Assembly: GCF_010119205.1 (NCBI RefSeq)
Contig: NZ_WRXM01000004.1
Location: 186,001 to 250,000 of the forward strand
DNA length: 64,000 bases
Source of the DNA: Haloarcula limicola
GTDB lineage: Archaea > Halobacteriota > Halobacteria > Halobacteriales > Haloarculaceae
Reading direction: 5' to 3'
Under the pieces are notes generated by a model. It was not told the origin of the DNA. It saw only the letters and a list, made by a program, of their open reading frames with translations, and did no database searches. Made by a program: the position numbers and the translations under genes. This document shows positions 23,609 through 33,700 of this stretch, piece by piece. The first letter of the stretch is position 1. Each line of letters begins with the position of its first letter.

Positions 23609-24346
23609 TCAAATCGACAGCAACAGCGCGGTGTAGCCGACGACGCCCGCCAGGAACGCCCAGAACCGGCTCTTCCGCTCGGCGGGCAGTTCCTCCTTGA
23701 TGACGTTGAGGACGATCCCGCCCGCCAGCAGCGCGAAGAGGACCGCCAGCAGGAGTTCGCTCACCTCGACGACGTAGCCGAGTCCGAGGCCGGCGAACAC
23801 GGCCGCGGCGAGGGCCCACCGACCGTACCGGCGGTACGCGCTCCCGTGGTACTCGCGGAGACCGTAGTCGTTCACGAAGAAGTGCAGCGCCATGGCGACG
23901 AAGAAGATCGCCAGGGACGCGACGCCGCTCTCCTCTCGATGGAGGAGCAGATAGCCGATGAGGACGTTGTAGAGCGTGAACGTCCCGATGTGGACCCAGA
24001 ACACGCCGTGTGCCTCGGCGTCGCCCCCCTCGTCCTCGCTTCGCGCCTTGGCTTTTCGCACGTACTGCTCGATGCCGTAGAATCCCGTGAAACCGAGGAG
24101 CGCGATGAGGTAGACGTGGTGTTCGAACCTGACGAGGAGGCTCGCTGTCTGGTCGATGTCCGTCCCCGCGCTCTGAATCTCCGGTAGGATGTGAACGAAG
24201 ACGTAGGCGACGGCGCTGCCGCCCGAGAGCGACAGCCAGCGACTCCGCGGTATCACGTCCAGAAACGTGAGCCGACCGGCGAACAGGTGGACCAGCGCGA
24301 GGCCGAGGGCGAACGCTATCGGGAAGAGCGTGCTGAGAGCAGACAT
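23609..24346 (-). CDS. ZIP-like integral membrane protein
   Basis: A 245-residue protein with seven to eight hydrophobic helices. An HILPE motif near residue 53 and the final GGIVLNVIKEELP helix recall the metal-binding helices of ZIP zinc transporters (HLLPE and a GxxxY..xE..P pattern). The usual HxxGD helix is changed to ALHFFVNDYGL, so metal transport is plausible but not certain. It begins 2 bases after the end of the NDH-2-like gene, likely one operon with it. A ZIP-fold membrane protein of unknown substrate is the safest call. Confidence 0.65.
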   Translation of the reverse strand: MSALSTLFPIAFALGLALVHLFAGRLTFLDVIPRSRWLSLSGGSAVAYVFVHILPEIQSAGTDIDQTASLLVRFEHHVYLIALLGFTGFYGIEQYVRKAKARSEDEGGDAEAHGVFWVHIGTFTLYNVLIGYLLLHREESGVASLAIFFVAMALHFFVNDYGLREYHGSAYRRYGRWALAAAVFAGLGLGYVVEVSELLLAVLFALLAGGIVLNVIKEELPAERKSRFWAFLAGVVGYTALLLSI

Positions 24347-24348
24347 GG

Positions 24349-25599
24349 TTACGTGCCGTCCCGCCGGTCGTCCGACTCAGCGGCGTCCACCACGTCGTCG
24401 GGGAGTTCCTCCGTGAGGTCGTCAGTCAGGTCGTCGGTCGCGTTTCCCCCGGAGACGTCGATGCCCAGCTCCTCGCGGACGAGGTCCGAGGCGTTCTTCC
24501 TCGCGCCGACGCTGCCGAGGTAGCCCGCGCCGACCGTCGTCTTCAGCGCCAGCGCGGCGCGACCGGTGAGGATCGTCGGCCCGACCTTCGCCACGGCGTC
24601 GTCGCCGACCGACACCAGCCAGCCGGGGACCTCGAACCGATACTGCGTGAGACGCGGTTCGAACGCACCGTCCTCGCGATCCAATCGGTGTTCGACCAGC
24701 GCTTCGACGTTCTCTGCGGCGACGCTGGCCTCGCGGATCGCCGCCGAGGCGCTCGCGGGGACGCCCTCGCCGTTGCTGTCCACCACGCGGGCGGCGTCGC
24801 CGATAGCGAACGTCGACTCGCCCAGTCTGAGGTCCGCCCTGACGACCGGGCGCTCGTCGTCGAGCGCGCTCGGTCCCCGGATGCCGCCGGTCCAGACGAA
24901 CTGGTCGTAGGTGAGTTTCTCGTCGGAGTCGAGCATCATCGCGCCGTCCGCGGCGGCCGCGACGCCGGTGCCCGTGCGGACGGTCACGCCGGCGTCGACG
25001 AGCGACTCGTGGACGGCCTCCTGAAACGACTCGGGGAACGACGGGGCGACGGCGTCCAACTGTTCAAGGAGCAGCACCTCGGCGTCGACGCCCTCCTCGT
25101 CGGCCAGCGCCGCCAGTTCGCCGGCGACCTGGACGCCGGAGAGACCCGCGCCGCCGACGACGACCCGGTCGCCGTCGCCGAGAGCGAGGAAGTCCGCGCG
25201 GATCTCGCGGGCGTGGTCGAGGCGCTTCAGCGGCGTCGCGTGTTCGCGCACGCCCGGGAGGTCGTAGAAGGCCGTCTCCGCGCCGAGACACACCGCGCCC
25301 ACGTCGTAGCCGAGCGTCTCCTCGTCGCCGTCCGCGGGAGCCAACGTCGCCTCGCCCGCGTCGGCGTCGAGGTCGGTCACCGACGCCCGACGGACCTCGC
25401 AGTCGAGCACCGACTCCAGCTCGACCGTGATGTCGTCGGCCAGCGACGGTCGCCGGACGACGCGGTGGAGTTCGTGCTGGACGAGGTGGTCGGACCGCTC
25501 GTCGACGACGACGAGGTCCGCCTCGTCCGGCAGCGACCGTTCGAGCTTTCTGGCGAGTGTGAGACCGGCGTACCCGGCACCGAGAACGGCGACACGCAT
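24349..25599 (-). CDS. NDH-2-like FAD-dependent NAD(P)H dehydrogenase
   Basis: A 416-residue flavoprotein of the type II NADH dehydrogenase / pyridine nucleotide-disulfide reductase family. The N-terminal FAD motif is GAGYAGL (residues 7-13), the second dinucleotide motif GGAGLSGVQVAGE lies near residue 148, and the FAD-closing strand is FAIGDAAR. NDH-2 passes electrons from NADH to quinone without pumping. The C-terminal 50 residues are acidic, and the part before them (KTTVGAGYLGSVGAR) could be the membrane-docking helix. Alternatives are other quinone reductases of the family. It is co-directional with the ZIP-like gene. Confidence 0.82.
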   Translation of the reverse strand: MRVAVLGAGYAGLTLARKLERSLPDEADLVVVDERSDHLVQHELHRVVRRPSLADDITVELESVLDCEVRRASVTDLDADAGEATLAPADGDEETLGYDVGAVCLGAETAFYDLPGVREHATPLKRLDHAREIRADFLALGDGDRVVVGGAGLSGVQVAGELAALADEEGVDAEVLLLEQLDAVAPSFPESFQEAVHESLVDAGVTVRTGTGVAAAADGAMMLDSDEKLTYDQFVWTGGIRGPSALDDERPVVRADLRLGESTFAIGDAARVVDSNGEGVPASASAAIREASVAAENVEALVEHRLDREDGAFEPRLTQYRFEVPGWLVSVGDDAVAKVGPTILTGRAALALKTTVGAGYLGSVGARKNASDLVREELGIDVSGGNATDDLTDDLTEELPDDVVDAAESDDRRDGT

Positions 25600-25659
25600 G
25601 GCCCGAGATTCGGTCCGAAGCGGGATAGTCCTGTTCCAGCCCGCGTCAGAAGTTGGAAC

Positions 25660-26634
25660 TCAGAACAGCGCTTCGTCCTCGTCGAGGACGCGGGCGGGGC
25701 CGCCGACGCCCCAGACGCGGGTGTCGACGCCGCAGTCGGCGACCGTCTCCTCGACCCGGTCGACGTGCCGCTCGGTGGTGTTGACGTAGACGCTCGCGCC
25801 GGTATCGACGGAGAAGTACACCGGGATATCCTCCTCGTTCCGGAGTTCCCGCACGGCGTTGAAGATCTCGATCGTGCGCGGTTGCCAGTAGACCCACCCG
25901 GCGGGACCGGTCATCGTCGTCGCGGCCAGCGACAGCGAGTCGTGCTCGGCGAGTTCGAACGCCCGGTCGAAGTCGGCGTCGTGGAGGGCGTCGCGCATGT
26001 CTGAGATCTGGCCGTGGATGTGGGCCATCCGCCCCTCGAACAGGTGGCTGTCGGCGGCCTCCTTGTGAGCGGCTTCGGTCTCCTTGTAGGAGGGGACCAT
26101 CCCCGCGACGATTCGCAGGTCGTCTTCGAGGTCGGTCTCGATGCGCTCGCTCCGGCAGTCCTCGTCGTTCATCCCGGTCCGCAGGTGCGAGAACGCGCCC
26201 GTGACCGCGCGGGCCGCGGAGGAGGAGCCGCGTCGGGCGACCGTCGAGATCTCCGGGCGGGTCATCTCCAGTCCGGCGGCCTCGACCAGCGCCATCGCCG
26301 CGGCGGCGAAGCCGGACGACGAGGAGCCGAAGCCGATGTTGGTGGGGAAGTCGTTCGCGGACTCGAAGCGGACCGCGTGGTCGATGCCCGCCAACTCGCG
26401 GACGTGTTCTACGACGGCGTCGATGCGTTCGGCCCCGCGGCCTTCGACGGGTTCACCGTCGATGACGTAGCTGTCTTCCTCGCGGTCGGGGTCGAACTCG
26501 GCCGTTGTCTTCGAGTGGCTCGGCGCGGTACAGACGGAGATGCTGTCGTGGTACGGGAGCCGAAGCTCCTCGTCTCGCATCCCGTGGTACTTGACCAGTC
26601 CCTGGATCGGGTGGGCCTTCGCGGTCGCTTTCAT
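25660..26634 (-). CDS. mvaD: Phosphomevalonate decarboxylase (MvaD, haloarchaeal type)
   Basis: A 324-residue GHMP-kinase-fold enzyme. The P-loop is NFPTNIGFGSSSSGFAAA-like (near residue 110), and the N-terminus KATAKAHPIQGLVKYHG matches the decarboxylase family. In Haloferax the orthologous enzyme decarboxylates mevalonate 5-phosphate to isopentenyl phosphate, which an isopentenyl phosphate kinase then completes; I transfer that role here. It thus supplies C5 units for archaeal lipids, squalene and carotenoids. It is a single gene, co-directional with but separate from the NDH-2-like gene. Confidence 0.88.
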   Translation of the reverse strand: MKATAKAHPIQGLVKYHGMRDEELRLPYHDSISVCTAPSHSKTTAEFDPDREEDSYVIDGEPVEGRGAERIDAVVEHVRELAGIDHAVRFESANDFPTNIGFGSSSSGFAAAAMALVEAAGLEMTRPEISTVARRGSSSAARAVTGAFSHLRTGMNDEDCRSERIETDLEDDLRIVAGMVPSYKETEAAHKEAADSHLFEGRMAHIHGQISDMRDALHDADFDRAFELAEHDSLSLAATTMTGPAGWVYWQPRTIEIFNAVRELRNEEDIPVYFSVDTGASVYVNTTERHVDRVEETVADCGVDTRVWGVGGPARVLDEDEALF

Positions 26635-26693
26635 ACCTCACCCTTCCGGGCCGCTCACTTTGCTATTGCGAACCCACGCGGCCGCCGGACGCG

Positions 26694-26873
26694 CTACCGC
26701 TCCTCGATTTCGGCGTCGGGCGCGTTGGATTTCACGCTCCGAATGCCCTGCTTGGCCTTCGCCTTGCTCGCGTACCCCTCGCCGCCGTCCGCGATGACGT
26801 TCCCGTTCGAGTGGCGCAGTCGCCACCGCCACTCGTCCGCCGAGTCCCTGTACAGTTCGAAAGTAGCGGTCAT
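26694..26873 (-). CDS. UPF0339/DUF1508 (HVO_2922-like) small protein
   Basis: A 59-residue protein matching the DUF1508 family: FELYRDSADEWRWRLRHSNG, broken by one residue from the core VIADGGEGYASKAKAKQGI. These are small beta-alpha proteins with an internal dimer. Many haloarchaea carry one or more copies, and the function is unknown. The ATG lies in a short spacer downstream of the VOC gene. The fit to the usual single-repeat length (about 58-60 residues) is exact. Confidence 0.85.
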   Translation of the reverse strand: MTATFELYRDSADEWRWRLRHSNGNVIADGGEGYASKAKAKQGIRSVKSNAPDAEIEER

Positions 26874-26928
26874 AGGCTGTGGGAAGTGTCCGTCCGATAA
26901 GAAACTGTGGGCGATCCGGCGTTCGGAG

Positions 26929-27558
26929 CTACTGGACGCTGCTCGCGCCGCCGTCGGCGTCGGGGAGGTCGTGGGCTTCGGCCGGCAGGCCGAGTTCTTC
27001 GAGCGCCCCCTCGATGTGTTCGTCCTTCGCGTAGTCGGCCTCGTCCTCCTCGCGGAGGCGCTGGGCGAGGGCCATCACCTCGCCCCGGCGGTCGTCGGGG
27101 ACCTCGTATCTGTCGGTCGCCAGTTCGACCAGTAACCCGTTGTGGTCCCGGGTGTACACCGAGTGGAAGATCCCGCGGTCGAACTCGTTGAAATGTCTCC
27201 CGGCCTCGGTCAGCGCGTCGCGCATCTCGCGGAACTTCTCGGGGTCGACGCTGAAAGAGACGTGGTGAACGCCGCCGACCGTCGGTCGGATCGGCCGCGG
27301 GTCCGAGGTCCGGTCGCCGACGAAGAACGTCAGGATGCGGCCGTCGCCGGCGTCGAAGAAGAGGTGCGTCGAGTCCGGGTCGTCGCGGTTCGGCTCCCGC
27401 ATCACCAGCGGCATGCCGAGCAGGTCGCGGTAGAACGCGATGGTGTCCTCCGCGTTGCTACCGACGATCGTGAGGTGGTCCGTGCCGGTCGTGTGGATCG
27501 GGCTGTCCGGGAGGTCGCTGCTCGTCGGCAACTCCGCCGCGTCCGGTCGATTCGCCAT
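26929..27558 (-). CDS. VOC-family (glyoxalase/dioxygenase-like) protein
   Basis: A 209-residue metalloprotein of the vicinal oxygen chelate superfamily. One beta-alpha-beta-beta-beta pair is visible: TTGTDHLTIVGSNAEDTIAFYRDLLGM contains the first His ligand (given here with its context only to show the module), GGVHHVSFSV the second and GLLVELATD the glutamate. The C-terminal 60 residues are an acidic helical tail. Members include glyoxalases, ring-cleavage dioxygenases and antibiotic-resistance proteins; the substrate cannot be told. Confidence 0.85.
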   Translation of the reverse strand: MANRPDAAELPTSSDLPDSPIHTTGTDHLTIVGSNAEDTIAFYRDLLGMPLVMREPNRDDPDSTHLFFDAGDGRILTFFVGDRTSDPRPIRPTVGGVHHVSFSVDPEKFREMRDALTEAGRHFNEFDRGIFHSVYTRDHNGLLVELATDRYEVPDDRRGEVMALAQRLREEDEADYAKDEHIEGALEELGLPAEAHDLPDADGGASSVQ

Positions 27559-27599
27559 ACGTGTCGTTGCCGGGCGACGGATAAATGCCCACGCCCGGC

Positions 27600-28454
27600 T
27601 TACTCAAGGTCCCAGTGCTCGCGGGCCGTAGAAAGCGTCTCACCGGCGACGTGGCCCTTGTAGCCGAAGATGTCGTCGTAGCCACACTCGGACATGAGGA
27701 TGGGGATGAACGCCTCCTCGGCGATCAGCTCTTCGCCGTCGACGGTGGCCCAGACGTCGCCCTCGTCGACGCGTTCGAAGTTCTCGACGTGCAGGTCGTA
27801 GAGGTCCTCACAGGTGGCGTCCTCGGGCGCGTCGTCCGGTTTCTCGATGACGCTGTCCTCCTGATAGAACGTCGGCGCGGCGTCCGGCGTCTCTCCCGGG
27901 AGCGCGCCGTGGAAGCGGAGGAACGCCTCGACGACGGAGACGCCGGTCTCGACGGCCTCCTCGGTCCCCTGCTTCCCGGTCTCGACCGTGACGACCTGCC
28001 CGAACCGATTCAGTCCGCCCTCGACCGTGTCGGTCGTATCGACCACCGGCGTCGTCGCCATCCCGGCGGCCGTCTCGACCGCCCCGGGCTGTTCACGCGA
28101 TACCAGCGATATCGGCTCCGACGTGGCGTGTGTCGCGTGGAGGGCGATCGCCGGCGCGTCGCCGATGATATCGAGGAGCTCCGCCGCGAGCCGGCGCTCT
28201 CTGTCCTCGCTATCGGCGTCGCCCGGGAACACCCGGTTCATGTCTACGTCGAGGTACCGCTCGCCGGCGTCGACCGCCGGCGGGTTCGCCGTCACGAACC
28301 GGACCGCTCGCTCGAACTCGTGGCCCGCGTCTAGGACGCGTTCGACGGCGCGGACGCCGCTCTGTTCGTCGCCGTGAACGCCGGCGACGACGGTCAGCGG
28401 CCGCTCGCCGGTCGGGCCGCGCATCGTCACGTCCGGTGAAACTGTGTTCGGCAT
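27600..28454 (-). CDS. Aspartoacylase/succinylglutamate desuccinylase-family zinc carboxypeptidase-like protein
   Basis: A 284-residue protein of the AspA/AstE family. The zinc ligands are in GVHGDE (near residue 25) and LHATH (near residue 104); DMNRVFPGD is the arginine-bearing substrate motif. A C-terminal beta domain follows (VWATVDGEELIAEEAFIP). Known members remove acyl groups from amino acids, but the archaeal members have mostly undefined substrates. It is convergent with nothing; the next upstream gene on the same strand is the adenosyltransferase. Confidence 0.82.
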   Translation of the reverse strand: MPNTVSPDVTMRGPTGERPLTVVAGVHGDEQSGVRAVERVLDAGHEFERAVRFVTANPPAVDAGERYLDVDMNRVFPGDADSEDRERRLAAELLDIIGDAPAIALHATHATSEPISLVSREQPGAVETAAGMATTPVVDTTDTVEGGLNRFGQVVTVETGKQGTEEAVETGVSVVEAFLRFHGALPGETPDAAPTFYQEDSVIEKPDDAPEDATCEDLYDLHVENFERVDEGDVWATVDGEELIAEEAFIPILMSECGYDDIFGYKGHVAGETLSTAREHWDLE

Positions 28455-28496
28455 CGACGGCTAGCACTCGGTGCCGGAGTTGGAAAAGCGTTAGAC

Positions 28497-29033
28497 TCAG
28501 TACTCCGGGTTCTCCTCGCGGACGCCCTCGCGCTTGTTGACCAGACGCGCGAGCGTGAACAGCGCGTCCGAGAGCCGGTTGAGGTAGACGATGGCGGTCT
28601 CGTTGACGCCGGCCTCCTCGGCGGTGAACGAGACGGCTCGGCGCTCGGCCCGCCGACAGACCGCCCGGGCGTGGTGCAGTTTCGCGCCCGGTTCGGACCC
28701 CGACGGCAGGATAAAGGACTCCAGCGGGTCGAGCTCCTCGTTGGCCTCGTCGACGATGGCCTCGATCTCGTCGACGTGGTCCTCGGTGATCCGCGGGTCG
28801 CCCTCCTCGGGCTGCGGGTTGGCGAAGTCCGCCTGGACGATGTGGAGGTGGTTCTGTATCTCCCGGAGGTGCTCGTCGATGTCGTCCTGCCCGGTGGGGC
28901 GGACGACGCCGACCAGCGCGTTCACCTCGTCGACGGTGCCGTAGGCCTCGATGCGCCGGGAGTCCTTCGAGACGCGTTCCATGTTCCGGAGGTCGGTCTG
29001 CCCCTGGTCGCCCCGGCCGGTGTAGATCGGCAT
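28497..29033 (-). CDS. Cob(I)yrinic acid a,c-diamide / cob(I)alamin adenosyltransferase, PduO type
   Basis: A 178-residue ATP:corrinoid adenosyltransferase that forms the Co-adenosyl bond of coenzyme B12. The N-terminal MPIYTGRGDQGQT is the ATP-binding signature of the PduO family, with AYGTVDEVNALVG, LPSGSEPGAKLHHARAVCRRAER and LNRLSDALFTLAR as the remaining hallmarks. I start at the inner ATG because a TATA box (CTATAAG on the minus strand, near 29062) lies 29 bases upstream of it, and this removes seven unusual residues. It serves B12-dependent enzymes or corrinoid salvage. Confidence 0.9.
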   Translation of the reverse strand: MPIYTGRGDQGQTDLRNMERVSKDSRRIEAYGTVDEVNALVGVVRPTGQDDIDEHLREIQNHLHIVQADFANPQPEEGDPRITEDHVDEIEAIVDEANEELDPLESFILPSGSEPGAKLHHARAVCRRAERRAVSFTAEEAGVNETAIVYLNRLSDALFTLARLVNKREGVREENPEY

Positions 29034-29087
29034 ACCCGGAGATGGGCGTGCCACGGCCTTATAGCCGGGGGCGGCCGCCGAGCCCGT

Positions 29088-29747
29088 TCAGAACCGTCGT
29101 CGGACCTCCGAGAGGGCCGCCGGGGAGAGGTCCACGTCCGCGAGAACGGCGCGCCGTCGCTCCTCGTCGCCGTGGCCCGCGACGAAGCCGTTGAGGCGGG
29201 CGGCCGCCGTCGACTCGACGAACGCCGGTCCGTAGAGCGATTCGAGCTCGTCGCTCGCGACGGGCGTCGAGCGGAGCTCGTACTTCTGGTGGTAGCCCTC
29301 GGCGGGGTAGAACCCGTCGAGCGGCTCGATCTCCGTCTGTACGGTCTTTCCCGTTCGATCTTCGAGCGCCGCCTTCGATTCGGCGGCGGCCTCGCGCTGG
29401 CTCTCGTCGTGGGCCAGCACGACGCCGCGGTACTGTCGCTTATGCGGAGCCGAGAACGGGCTGTGGTTCGCCCAGAACGCGTCCAGCAGGTCGTCGTAGG
29501 AGAGTTCCTCGGGGTCGTATTCGACTTGAACGACCTCCGTGTGATCGCCCAGCGAGTAATAGCTCGGCTCGGGGTCGTCGCCGCCGGCGTAGCCGACGCG
29601 CGTGCGGGCGACGCCCGGCATCGCGCCGAAGCGGGCGTCGGGCCCCCAGAAACAGCCCATGCCGAACGTCGCAGTCGCCGTCTCTTCGGGCGGGGGAGCC
29701 GCCGCGTCGAGTGAGAGCGCCGACGGTCGCGGCGAATCGGATGCCAT
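29088..29747 (-). CDS. msrA: Peptide methionine sulfoxide reductase MsrA
   Basis: A 219-residue repair enzyme reducing the S-epimer of methionine sulfoxide in proteins. The catalytic C32 is in GMGCFWG, and the GYAGGDDPEPSYYSLGDHTE segment and AEGYHQKYE are conserved. An extra 50-residue C-terminal extension (from about residue 165) goes beyond the usual 170-180 residues. The early start adds a 25-residue Ala/Pro-rich leader; a later start is possible but no better Met is present. It is divergent from the small zinc-ribbon gene. Confidence 0.93.
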   Translation of the reverse strand: MASDSPRPSALSLDAAAPPPEETATATFGMGCFWGPDARFGAMPGVARTRVGYAGGDDPEPSYYSLGDHTEVVQVEYDPEELSYDDLLDAFWANHSPFSAPHKRQYRGVVLAHDESQREAAAESKAALEDRTGKTVQTEIEPLDGFYPAEGYHQKYELRSTPVASDELESLYGPAFVESTAAARLNGFVAGHGDEERRRAVLADVDLSPAALSEVRRRF

Positions 29748-29839
29748 ATACCCGCTCGGTGCCCCGTCGGCTTGCCTGTTGGGGTCTCCCCGCCCACGAA
29801 ACCGGGAACTTCAATTGGTCTCGCTCGAAACCGGCGTGC

Positions 29840-30010
29840 ATGAGCCTCGAATTGGAGCACTACTGTCCCGAGTGTGAGGAGTACCGCAACTTCTGGAAGG
29901 TCGCGAGCACGACGATGCACCTCGGAACGAAGGTCAAGTGGCACTGTCCGGAGTGTGACTACGGGTTCGTCCGCATCGACGGCGAGGTCGACACCGGACA
30001 GGCCGCGTAG
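29840..30010 (+). CDS. Small zinc beta-ribbon protein, 56 aa
   Basis: A 56-residue protein with CPEC at residues 9-12 and CPEC at residues 36-39, forming one zinc beta-ribbon with a long strand pair between them. It resembles the haloarchaeal DUF7838 'putative zinc beta-ribbon' family by memory. The start is taken at the ATG giving MSLELEHYCPEC; the frame is open further upstream but through msrA's promoter region. Role unknown. Confidence 0.75.
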   Translation: MSLELEHYCPECEEYRNFWKVASTTMHLGTKVKWHCPECDYGFVRIDGEVDTGQAA

Positions 30011-30089
30011 ACGATTCCCACGGGCTACGGCGTCCCGTATCAATAGCCCTACCGAGAGTTCTTAGCAGCCGTTTTAGGCGCAGTCACCG

Positions 30090-30314
30090 ATGTCACGCGT
30101 AGAGGCAATGAGCACCGAACCGGACCGGGTTGCTGACGACACCCACACCTCCCCAAGGCGGCCCGACGTGGAACTGTCCATGACCGTGGTGCAGTACAGC
30201 GACGGGCCGGACCGCTGCACCGTCTATCCGCCGGGGCTCTCCGGCGTCGCTCGGATGTCGACGTGGCTCAGCGCCGACCGCTCGGTGTTCGTCGAACTGG
30301 ATGCGATGCGGTGA
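30090..30314 (+). CDS. Small haloarchaeal protein (DUF7511-like)
   Basis: A 74-residue protein. After a disordered, acidic N-terminus the core MTVVQYSDGPDRCTVYPPG and the end TWLSADRSVFVELDAMR agree with the haloarchaeal DUF7511 family as I remember it. The start could also be the Met at residue 7. Family members are small cytoplasmic proteins of unknown role, often found beside regulators; here a response regulator follows after 38 bases. Confidence 0.7.
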   Translation: MSRVEAMSTEPDRVADDTHTSPRRPDVELSMTVVQYSDGPDRCTVYPPGLSGVARMSTWLSADRSVFVELDAMR

Positions 30315-30352
30315 CAGAGGTATTTTACGCCAGTAGCGACGACTGCTAGTCG

Positions 30353-30721
30353 ATGAGTGTGGAGGTACTAGTGGTGGACGAGGACCGGGACGTGCTCGAG
30401 ATCGTCGGGACCTTCCTCGCGCGCGAAGACGACTTCGAGGTGACGATGGAAGCGGACCCGGAGCGGGCCCTCGAGATGGCGCTCTCCGGCGAGTACGACG
30501 CCGTGGTCAGCGACTACAAGATGCCGAGGCTCGACGGCGTCGAACTCTGTACGGCGGTTCGCGAACGCGACGAAGCGCTCCCGTTTTTCCTGTTCAGCGC
30601 CCGCGAGCCGGAGGATGTCCGGCCCGAGGCCGCGGACGCCGGCGTGACCGCGTTCGTCCAGAAGGGCACGGGGACCGAGCAGTACGACGTCCTCGCCGAG
30701 CGCATCCGAGAGTCGCTCTAA
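30353..30721 (+). CDS. Single-domain response regulator
   Basis: A 122-residue receiver domain with no output domain. The acidic pocket is D9/D11 in VVDEDRD, the phospho-acceptor is D54 in VVSDYKMP, and the conserved lysine is in FVQKGTG near the end. Such CheY-like proteins act by protein-protein contact. It is convergent with the large histidine kinase gene, overlapping its 3' end by 4 bases, so kinase and regulator may be partners even though not co-transcribed. Confidence 0.9.
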   Translation: MSVEVLVVDEDRDVLEIVGTFLAREDDFEVTMEADPERALEMALSGEYDAVVSDYKMPRLDGVELCTAVRERDEALPFFLFSAREPEDVRPEAADAGVTAFVQKGTGTEQYDVLAERIRESL

Positions 30722-33700
30722 CCGCCCGTCCGCGGGAGCGTCAGCGTCACGACCGTCCCGGTCTCGTCCGTGCCGTCGAAGGTCACTGTCCCCCCGTAGG
30801 ACTCGGTCAGCCAGACGACGAGCCACAGCCCCAGTCCGCTGCTGTGACTCAGTTGCGTGATGGGCTCCTCACCGGTCAACACGTCGAGTTCGTGCGCCGG
30901 GATGCCGGGTCCCTCGTCCGCGACCGTGACCGACACCTCCCGTTCCGTCACCCCGATCTCCAGCGAGAGACCCGGGTCCGCTCCCGCGTGCTCGACGCCG
31001 TTGTTCAGCAGCTCCTCGACGACTCGGGTGAACCGGCCGTCGGCCGCGCGAGCGTCCGTCTCCGGGAACGCCGTTTCGACGGTCACGTCGTGGCTCCGCT
31101 CGTAGGTCTCGACGAGCGAGGCGACGGCCTCGACGACCGGGACCGGCGCGCTGTCGGCGTCCCCCCGCCGGATGGAGCGTTCGATCTCGCGGGCGCGGTC
31201 GCTGAGCGAGGCGACGTCGGCTGTCTTTCGCTGCAGCCGGTCGAGCAGGGAGAGGTGGTCCTCGTCGTCCAATCGAGCGGCCAGCGCGTCGGCCAGTCCC
31301 AGCACCACCGTCAGGTCGTTGCGGAGGTTGTGCCGGAGGACGCGGTTGAGCACCTCCAGTCGGCGCTCGCGTTCCTTCTGGTCGGTGATGTCCGTGTAGA
31401 TGCAAAAGCCCCAGACGCGCCCGTCGTCCCGGCGGTAAGGGATCCCCCGAAAGAGGAAATCGCGGAAGCCGTCGTCGGTGCGGCGGCGGATCTCCGCCGT
31501 TCGAACCGTCTCGTTCCCGTCGGCGTCGGTAAAGCGCGAAGACTCCTCGCTCGATGCCTCGGTCGGTGGCTGGACGAACTCGCCGAGCCGCTCGTCGAGG
31601 GCCGTCGCGTGGTCGACGCCGAAGACGTCGGTGAAGGCGGGGTTGACCGAGCGGACGACCGACCCGTCGTCGCCGCTCTCCGTCTCGGCGACGGCGTCGG
31701 GGAGGTTGTTGAACAGATACGAGAAGCGGTCGCGTTCGTCCCGCAGGTCCTCGCGGGCCTGCTCGAGCTCGGTCCGGTCGCGGACGACGCCGACGGTGCC
31801 GCGGAATCGGTCGTGGTCGATGAGCGAGACCTCGACCTCCGCGGGACGCTCCGCGCCGTCCGCCGTCACGAGCGACGTCTCGATCCGCCGGCTCGGCTCT
31901 CCCCGATCGGCCTGCATCTCGCGGATGTGTCGCTCGAAGGTCGCGACGTCGTCTCGGTCGAGGAACTCGGCCGGACGCTCGCCGAGCATCGCCTCGCGAT
32001 CGAAGCCGAGCCACTCGGCCAGCGGCTCGGTGACGAGTTGAAACTCGCCGTCCTCGTCGATGACGTACACCATGTCGCGGACGTTCTCGACGACGGCCTC
32101 GTACCGCCGGAGGTCCTCCTCGCGGTCGACGCGGGAGAGCGCCGCGGCGGCGTTCGAGGCGAGGATCTCGGCGACGGACACGTCCGCGTCGTCGAAGACG
32201 TCGCTCTCCGTCGTGGCGACGCTCAATACGCCGTAGTCGCCGATGGGGACGCACATCGCGGCGTTCGCGTCCCGGTCGTAGTTATCAACGTGGTCGAAGT
32301 CGTCGATCCGGACCGTCTCGCCGCGCTGGAAGGCCTCGCCCGCGAACGATTCGTCGGCGTCGTAGACCGGGCGGTCGGGCACGCCGTCGGTCCAGGCGAC
32401 CGGATACAGCGTCTCCGCCTCGCCGTCGTACAGCCTGACGAGGTTGAGGTCGAACCCGAGTCGGGACTCGGCGGCCTCGACGACCGTCTCCGCGACGTCC
32501 GCGTCGGTGTGGGCGTGCATCAGCGACCGCGTCGTCTCGAGGAGGCCGGAGAGCTTTCGGTCGCGTTCCTTCTGGTCGGTGATGTCGTGGAAGTACACCG
32601 AGAGGCCGTCCGTCGAGGGGTACGCGTTGACCCGGAACCACTTCTCGGCCGGCGGGTAGTACTCCTCGAAGACGACCGGCTCCTGGGAGTCCATCGCCTC
32701 GCGGTAGGCCTCGAAGTAGGCCGACTCGGTCGCGTCGGGGAACGCCTCCCAGAGGTTCTCGCCCATCACCGCCTCGGCGTCTCGGCCCAGCACCGCCTCG
32801 GCCTGCGCGTTCCAGTACGTCAGGTTCCAGTCGTCGTCCACCGCGAAGAACGCCGCGCCGATGCGCCCGAGGATCTGTTCGATGCGCCGGTTGGCCTCCC
32901 GCAGTTCGAGCTCTCGCTCCTTCCGGTCGGTGATGTCGCGGATGACGCCGGCAGTTCCCTCGAAGCGGCCGCCGTCGTCCCAGAGCACGGTCATGTGGTC
33001 CTCGGCGGGAAAGCTCTCGTCGTCGGCCCGCTGGATCGAGAGGTCGAACGTCGCCTCGTCGTCGCGGTCCTCGAAGATCATCTCCCGGACGATGCCCTCG
33101 GCTTCCTCGACTACCTCGGGAGTCTTGATATGGCCCGTATGAGCGCCCAGTAGCGCCTCGGCGTCGTAGCCGGTGAGCGCGGTCATCGCCTCGTTGACGA
33201 AGACGAAGTTCCCCTCGTCGTCCAGCGCGTACACCCCGTCGTCGACGGCCTCGATGATGTCCTCGTAACGCTCCAGTTCCGCCTCGCGGTGGCGGCGCTT
33301 GAGTTCGTCGCTGACCCACTGGACGAGCAGCTCGACGAACGCTCGCTCGGCGTTGGTAAAGGGCGTCGCTCGCGGTTCCTCGTCGGCGAAACACACCGTC
33401 CCGTAGGTCTCGCCGTTGACCGACACCCTCCCGCCGAGGTAGCAGGCGATCCCGCCGACCCGATACGAGGGGTGGTCGGCCCAGCCCTCCGCCGCCGCGT
33501 CGTGGAGGGGAAAGAGCGTGTCGCTCTGAGAGGTGTGTTCACAGTACGTCGCCGAGAGGGGCGAAGACGCCCCCGCTTCGACGAGCGCGTGGTCGCCGAC
33601 GACGTGTTCGACGGCGTACGTGTCGCCCTCGATGCGGCCGAGGTAGCCGAGCGAAAGGCCCAGTCTGTCGGCCCCGAGCCGCAGGATCCCCTCGATGGTC